Below, in pieces: positions 6,648 through 8,772 of a stretch of 8,772 nucleotides of DNA. The stretch comes from Gemmatimonadota bacterium (GTDB lineage: Bacteria > Gemmatimonadota > Gemmatimonadetes > Gemmatimonadales > Gemmatimonadaceae). Within the stretch, counting starts at the first letter, position 1. Each line of letters opens with the position of its first letter. The translations under genes and the position numbers were made by a program. Where the stretch lies: positions 1 through 8,772 of the forward strand of contig JAQBQC010000346.1 of the NCBI GenBank assembly GCA_028287205.1. The letters run 5' to 3'. The notes below the pieces were generated by a model. That model did not search any database. It was not told the DNA's origin and was given only the letters and a program-made list of their open reading frames with translations.

Positions 6648-7415
6648 TTATTTCGCACGTGCCGAGGAGTCGGCGACGAGCACGCTCGACGCTTTCAAGG
6701 TGCCGTCCGCCTGCTTCGTCGCGATCACGATCACCCTCGCTCCCGGCGTCAGCTTGGTGGTCGCCGGCGCGATCTCCGTAACCGACACACCGGTTGGAAT
6801 CGCGATCGTCTGCGACCCGCCGCGGTACTGTACCGTGAGCGTGCCGGTGCCCTGGCTCGCGATGGTGCCGTTCGTCATGCGCGGTGCGTCGCCTGCCTTG
6901 GGATTCGCGGAGACGGTGCCATTCGTCATCGTGCTGCGGTGGCTGCTGTCGCTGCCGGGTTGCGGCGTCATGAGGTAGCTCCCCTCCCCCGTGCCTCGCA
7001 GCTCCTCCGGGAAAAGGTGGATCTCCGTCGCGCGCTGACTGCCGTCCAGCTGCGCCACGGAGGTCACGCCAACGAACGAGCTCGGCTTCACGCTCGACAG
7101 TTTTGCGGGCACCCTGGCGAACACGTGCAGCGGACCGGCGACGATGACGTGCACATCTCCGGTGGCCGTGGATATCGTGAGCGCGCTGTCGCTCATGACG
7201 GCCAGCTTTCCACGAACGGGCGTGATGTCAGACGGGCTCGCCGGCGCCGAATCCGACGCGGATGGTTTGGCCGACGCGCTCGTGGATGCGGCGGAGTCCT
7301 GGGCGGGCGGCGAGCCGTCGCGTTTCGAGCATCCCGCGAGCGTGAGCAGCGTCACGCAAAGTGTCGCGATTGAGGTCAGTGCGCCTTTCGGCGTGGTGAG
7401 TGCTGTGTGTTGCAT
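6648..7415 (-). CDS. Lipoprotein with two DUF5666-like barrel domains
   Basis: A 255-aa lipoprotein. The N-terminus has a hydrophobic signal (SIATLCVTLLTLAGC) with a good lipobox and lipidated C29. A Ser/Ala/Pro-rich tether (residues 30-64) follows, as expected for an envelope-anchored protein. Two similar beta-rich units come next, at about 67-141 and 180-247. Both follow the order G, then LTI or LTV, a GG/GD turn, a valine-rich strand, a VGV or GARVIV strand, DGS or DGT, and a final strand. The second unit resembles DUF5666-type OB-like domains (LTPGARVIVIATKQADGTL). The motif MTNGT occurs at 163-167 and 180-184. No catalytic residues are evident; binding of a small ligand or metal is speculative. 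The start is ATG 7415, with AGGAG (7427-7423) seven bases away; the longer frame from 7484 lacks this and hides the signal peptide. Confidence 0.75.
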   Translation of the reverse strand: MQHTALTTPKGALTSIATLCVTLLTLAGCSKRDGSPPAQDSAASTSASAKPSASDSAPASPSDITPVRGKLAVMSDSALTISTATGDVHVIVAGPLHVFARVPAKLSSVKPSSFVGVTSVAQLDGSQRATEIHLFPEELRGTGEGSYLMTPQPGSDSSHRSTMTNGTVSANPKAGDAPRMTNGTIASQGTGTLTVQYRGGSQTIAIPTGVSVTEIAPATTKLTPGARVIVIATKQADGTLKASSVLVADSSARAK

Positions 7416-7609
7416 GGTGAAGCTCCTATCGTGCGGAATGGGCGAAGCGAGCCGGCAATCAGATGCGGAAACCTTCCGCCACATCTACGCGCGGACGCTC
7501 CACATCGATGGAATGATTGGGCAATGCTGCACGCGGCTCGCATCGCTTGCGGTGCGCCCTGCATCACGCGCTCGAGGCGATGAGCTGCGCGAAAGAAATC
7601 GTCCGGCCG
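7416..7609. other. Intergenic region between MerC-like gene and lipoprotein
   Basis: This 194-bp spacer holds the lipoprotein Shine-Dalgarno at 7427-7423. It also holds a small perfect hairpin, GCGGAA (7465-7470), loop ACC, TTCCGC (7474-7479), about 50 nt before the lipoprotein ATG. The hairpin could end read-through from the metal module or act in the lipoprotein leader. No T-run follows. Nothing else is evident. Confidence 0.4.
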
Positions 7610-8014
7610 CTAGCTGATCGAAGCGAGCGGCACGTCGCACGCGTTGGGCAGTCGCGCATTCCAGATGGTGGCCGCGAACAGCGCGATCGTCGCCGCTCCG
7701 ATGAATACTTTGGCTGACATTCCGTGCAAGAACACTACCCCCGCAACGAGCGCGACCGAACCGACGATGCCGAGAATGAACGGGCCGGACGCCCGGTGGA
7801 TTCTGCGACGAATCCAGAAACCCCAGAGCGCAACGCCGAGCGCGATGCCGATGATCGGAAGGAGAATCGCGTCGTTCCGAAGGAAGCTCAGCCCCGTCGC
7901 CGCGAGGATGCTGACGATGATCGGTGCGCCGGCGCAGCACAGCGCGGCGCAGGTGGCGGCGATCACTCCCGCTCCTCCCGCGAACCGCCCGACGTCTCTC
8001 TGGACCGTGGTCAT
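7610..8014 (-). CDS. merC: MerC-like mercury transport membrane protein
   Basis: A 134-aa inner-membrane protein with four predicted transmembrane helices (about 13-37, 48-68, 76-96, 101-118). The pattern matches MerC, the about 140-aa mercuric ion uptake protein. Helix 1 carries Cys residues followed by a Pro (C22, C26, C27, ALCCAGAP), then a G-LSFL segment corresponding to the MerC GLGFL. A short basic loop (RRRIHR) lies between helices 2 and 3, and a C-terminal Cys is present (C125, NACDVPL). MerC proteins pass Hg(II) or other thiophilic metals across the cytoplasmic membrane through cysteine pairs. The start ATG (8014-8012) overlaps the upstream GDCCVxC stop as ATGA and has no Shine-Dalgarno of its own, which points to translational coupling. 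No merA, merP, merT or merR is visible, so detoxification by reduction cannot be assumed. A MerT-type or other MerC-superfamily metal transporter is the alternative. Confidence 0.75.
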   Translation of the reverse strand: MTTVQRDVGRFAGGAGVIAATCAALCCAGAPIIVSILAATGLSFLRNDAILLPIIGIALGVALWGFWIRRRIHRASGPFILGIVGSVALVAGVVFLHGMSAKVFIGAATIALFAATIWNARLPNACDVPLASIS

Positions 8015-8274
8015 GTGGCTATGTTCGCCGAGGTTGATGAGTGAACGCTCGAGCGATCATCGCTGCAGCAGGAAGGGTCGCCTTGCTGCCTGGGCGGGCA
8101 CGACACGCTGCCATACGAGCAGAACACGCAGCAGTCGCCCGACTGCGGCCGGAGCAACACCTTGCAGTTGGCGCACTCGTGAAAAAACACGCACGCGTCC
8201 ATCGGCATCGTCAACAGCTCCGCATGACTGCATTGCGGGCACGTGAGGAGAGATTGCAATTGGGTGGACGTCAC
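8011..8274 (-). CDS. Cys-rich GDCCVxC-family small protein
   Basis: An 87-aa protein with eleven cysteines and no signal peptide, so cytoplasmic. CPQC (12-15) and CANC (34-37) make a zinc-ribbon-like pair of knuckles, with MPMDAC (23-28) and FFHEC between them. The signature GDCCVFCSYGSVSCPP spans 46-61, and CC at 69-70 ends the conserved part; the last 17 residues look unrelated. This matches the GDCCVxC (seleno)protein family. Here every signature position is an ordinary Cys codon, with no in-frame TGA. Its function is not established, but members are seen beside Mer-type transporters, and metal or thiol chemistry is a reasonable inference. The start is GTG 8274, with GAGGAG (8285-8280) five bases upstream. 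The open frame to 8409 lacks such a site, and its extra residues do not fit the family. It overlaps the MerC-like gene downstream (ATGA) and the small ORF upstream (GTGA). Confidence 0.85.
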   Translation of the reverse strand: MTSTQLQSLLTCPQCSHAELLTMPMDACVFFHECANCKVLLRPQSGDCCVFCSYGSVSCPPRQQGDPSCCSDDRSSVHSSTSANIAT

Positions 8275-8456
8275 GCTCGCTCCTCGCCGAGGTCGCGCAC
8301 TGCAGGGACTTCCTGAGAAGGCGCGACGATGGCCTCGCGAAACAGCAGCGACCGCGCAAGGCCGATGTGCGCCGCACGCTCGGCCGCGGGAATCGACAGC
8401 AGATCGCACGCTGGCACGACGGGATCGCGCCGACCACTATCGGAGCTTGCTCTCAT
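8271..8456 (-). CDS. Small ORF coupled to GDCCVxC gene, possibly truncated
   Basis: A 61-aa open frame whose TGA (8273-8271) overlaps the GDCCVxC GTG start as GTGA, the same kind of junction used one gene further down. The core, VVPACDLLSIPAAERAAHIGLARSLLF, resembles the N-terminus of short (about 90-110 aa) uncharacterised proteins that begin with a C-x-L segment and an ER/H-rich helix and usually end with a CC-containing segment. That second half is missing here, so the gene may be truncated or frameshifted at its 3' end. The only ATG, at 8456, has just a weakly placed purine stretch (GAAGG) before it. GTG 8417 (VPACDLL) is an alternative start. It could instead be a chance frame: its 3' end also contains the Shine-Dalgarno of the next gene. 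Confidence 0.45.
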   Translation of the reverse strand: MRASSDSGRRDPVVPACDLLSIPAAERAAHIGLARSLLFREAIVAPSQEVPAVRDLGEERA

Positions 8457-8541
8457 CCTTCGCGGTCTTCAGGACACACGCCTCCGCCGACAACGGCGAA
8501 GTCTGATCGGTGACCGTCGATACGCCAACCCCCGATGACGC

Positions 8542-8772
8542 CTACGACGCCAGCGGTGCAGCCGCGGGTCGAATAGAGACGAGATACTCGGCGTACGCGG
8601 CTTCTACGATCGCCACATTTCTCACCCCTTTGCGCCAGAACCACCATCCGAAGATCGCGACGGGCACACCAATGATTGCCACGATGATCGTCAGCGACGA
8701 TAGGACACCCACGATCAGCAGTCCGAGGCCTTGAAACCGTTGGGTCGCGAACGTCGTGCCATAATCCTGCTT
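8542..8772 (-). CDS. Membrane-anchored hypothetical protein (3' part only)
   Basis: An open frame enters at the right edge and ends at TAG (8544-8542), giving the last 76 residues of a longer protein whose N-terminus lies beyond position 8772. It shows one strong hydrophobic stretch (GLLIVGVLSSLTIIVAIIG), continuing into PVAIFGWWFWRKG, where aromatic residues and RKG mark the membrane edge. An amphipathic tail follows (VAIVEAAYAEYLVSIRP). This looks like a one- or two-helix integral membrane protein with a cytoplasmic tail. The frame is preferred over the overlapping minus-strand frame 8647-8453 because its composition is protein-like and hydrophobic. It lies 85 bp upstream of the small ORF of the metal module on the same strand and may belong to it. 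The family is not recognised. Confidence 0.7.
   Translation of the reverse strand, partial: KQDYGTTFATQRFQGLGLLIVGVLSSLTIIVAIIGVPVAIFGWWFWRKGVRNVAIVEAAYAEYLVSIRPAAAPLAS

Noticed and set aside
6458..6658. 66-codon minus-strand frame in the lipoprotein-kinase spacer
   Set aside because: It starts inside the lipoprotein 3' end without a ribosome-binding site, crosses the 6501-6516 hairpin and ends at the edge of the 22-bp dyad. No family is recognised. It was kept as non-coding, though a decayed remnant cannot be excluded.
6525..7373. 282-codon plus-strand frame opposite the DUF5666-like lipoprotein
   Set aside because: It covers the antisense of a gene with a clear signal peptide, lipobox and Shine-Dalgarno; the translation is low-complexity Arg/Gly/Ala.
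7465..7479. 6-bp hairpin as an intrinsic terminator of the metal module
   Set aside because: The stem is short and no run of T follows it on either strand, so it is only noted within the spacer.
7376..7567. 63-codon minus-strand frame in the lipoprotein leader
   Set aside because: It runs into the lipoprotein signal-peptide region in another frame, has no Shine-Dalgarno and no recognisable motif.
8477..8500. CGCCG-ACAA-CGGCG hairpin upstream of the small ORF as a terminator or MerR operator
   Set aside because: The five-bp stem lacks a T-tract and has neither the length nor the spacing of a MerR-type dyad between -35 and -10 boxes.
8453..8647. 64-codon minus-strand frame
   Set aside because: It overlaps the better-supported membrane protein frame ending at 8542, and its Arg/Gly/Val composition looks like a shadow.

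Overview
The window is 8.8 kb of GC-rich bacterial chromosome. Nothing in it is a definitive taxon marker. The GC-rich codon use, an EXORDIUM-like lipoprotein, a soluble GAF-type hybrid-less histidine kinase, DUF5666-type lipoproteins and a MerC/GDCCVxC pair together suggest a Gemmatimonadota-like soil bacterium; Acidobacteriota or Myxococcota are not excluded. There are no RNA genes, insertion sequences, CRISPR arrays or phage genes.

Layout from left to right. Positions 22-1029 (minus) encode a secreted lipoprotein of the plant EXORDIUM/Phi_1 type. A 233-bp divergent intergenic region with an AT-rich island separates it from a large plus-strand gene (1263-4424). That gene encodes an exported, mosaic metallohydrolase: signal peptide, two tandem four-cysteine domains, an Ala/Pro repeat linker, an FN3-like domain and a C-terminal peptidase M19 (membrane dipeptidase)-like catalytic domain. 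Its stop codon abuts the stop codon of a convergent minus-strand gene (4425-6326), a cytoplasmic GAF-HisKA-HATPase histidine kinase with an all-helical C-terminal extension resembling the RsbRD N-terminal domain. Then comes a 321-bp non-coding stretch with three inverted repeats, and a minus-strand lipoprotein (6648-7415) made of two DUF5666-like barrels.

The right end (7610-8772, all minus strand) is a compact gene string. It runs from a partial membrane-anchored protein through a 61-aa small ORF and an 87-aa Cys-rich GDCCVxC protein to a four-TM MerC-like mercury transporter. The last three overlap by 4 nt each (GTGA and ATGA), which implies translational coupling. This is the best candidate for a functional module: a metal (mercury-type) uptake or handling unit with no merA, merP or merR in view.

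The other genes look like independent transcription units: extracellular hydrolase and lipoproteins, and an orphan sensor kinase without an adjacent response regulator.
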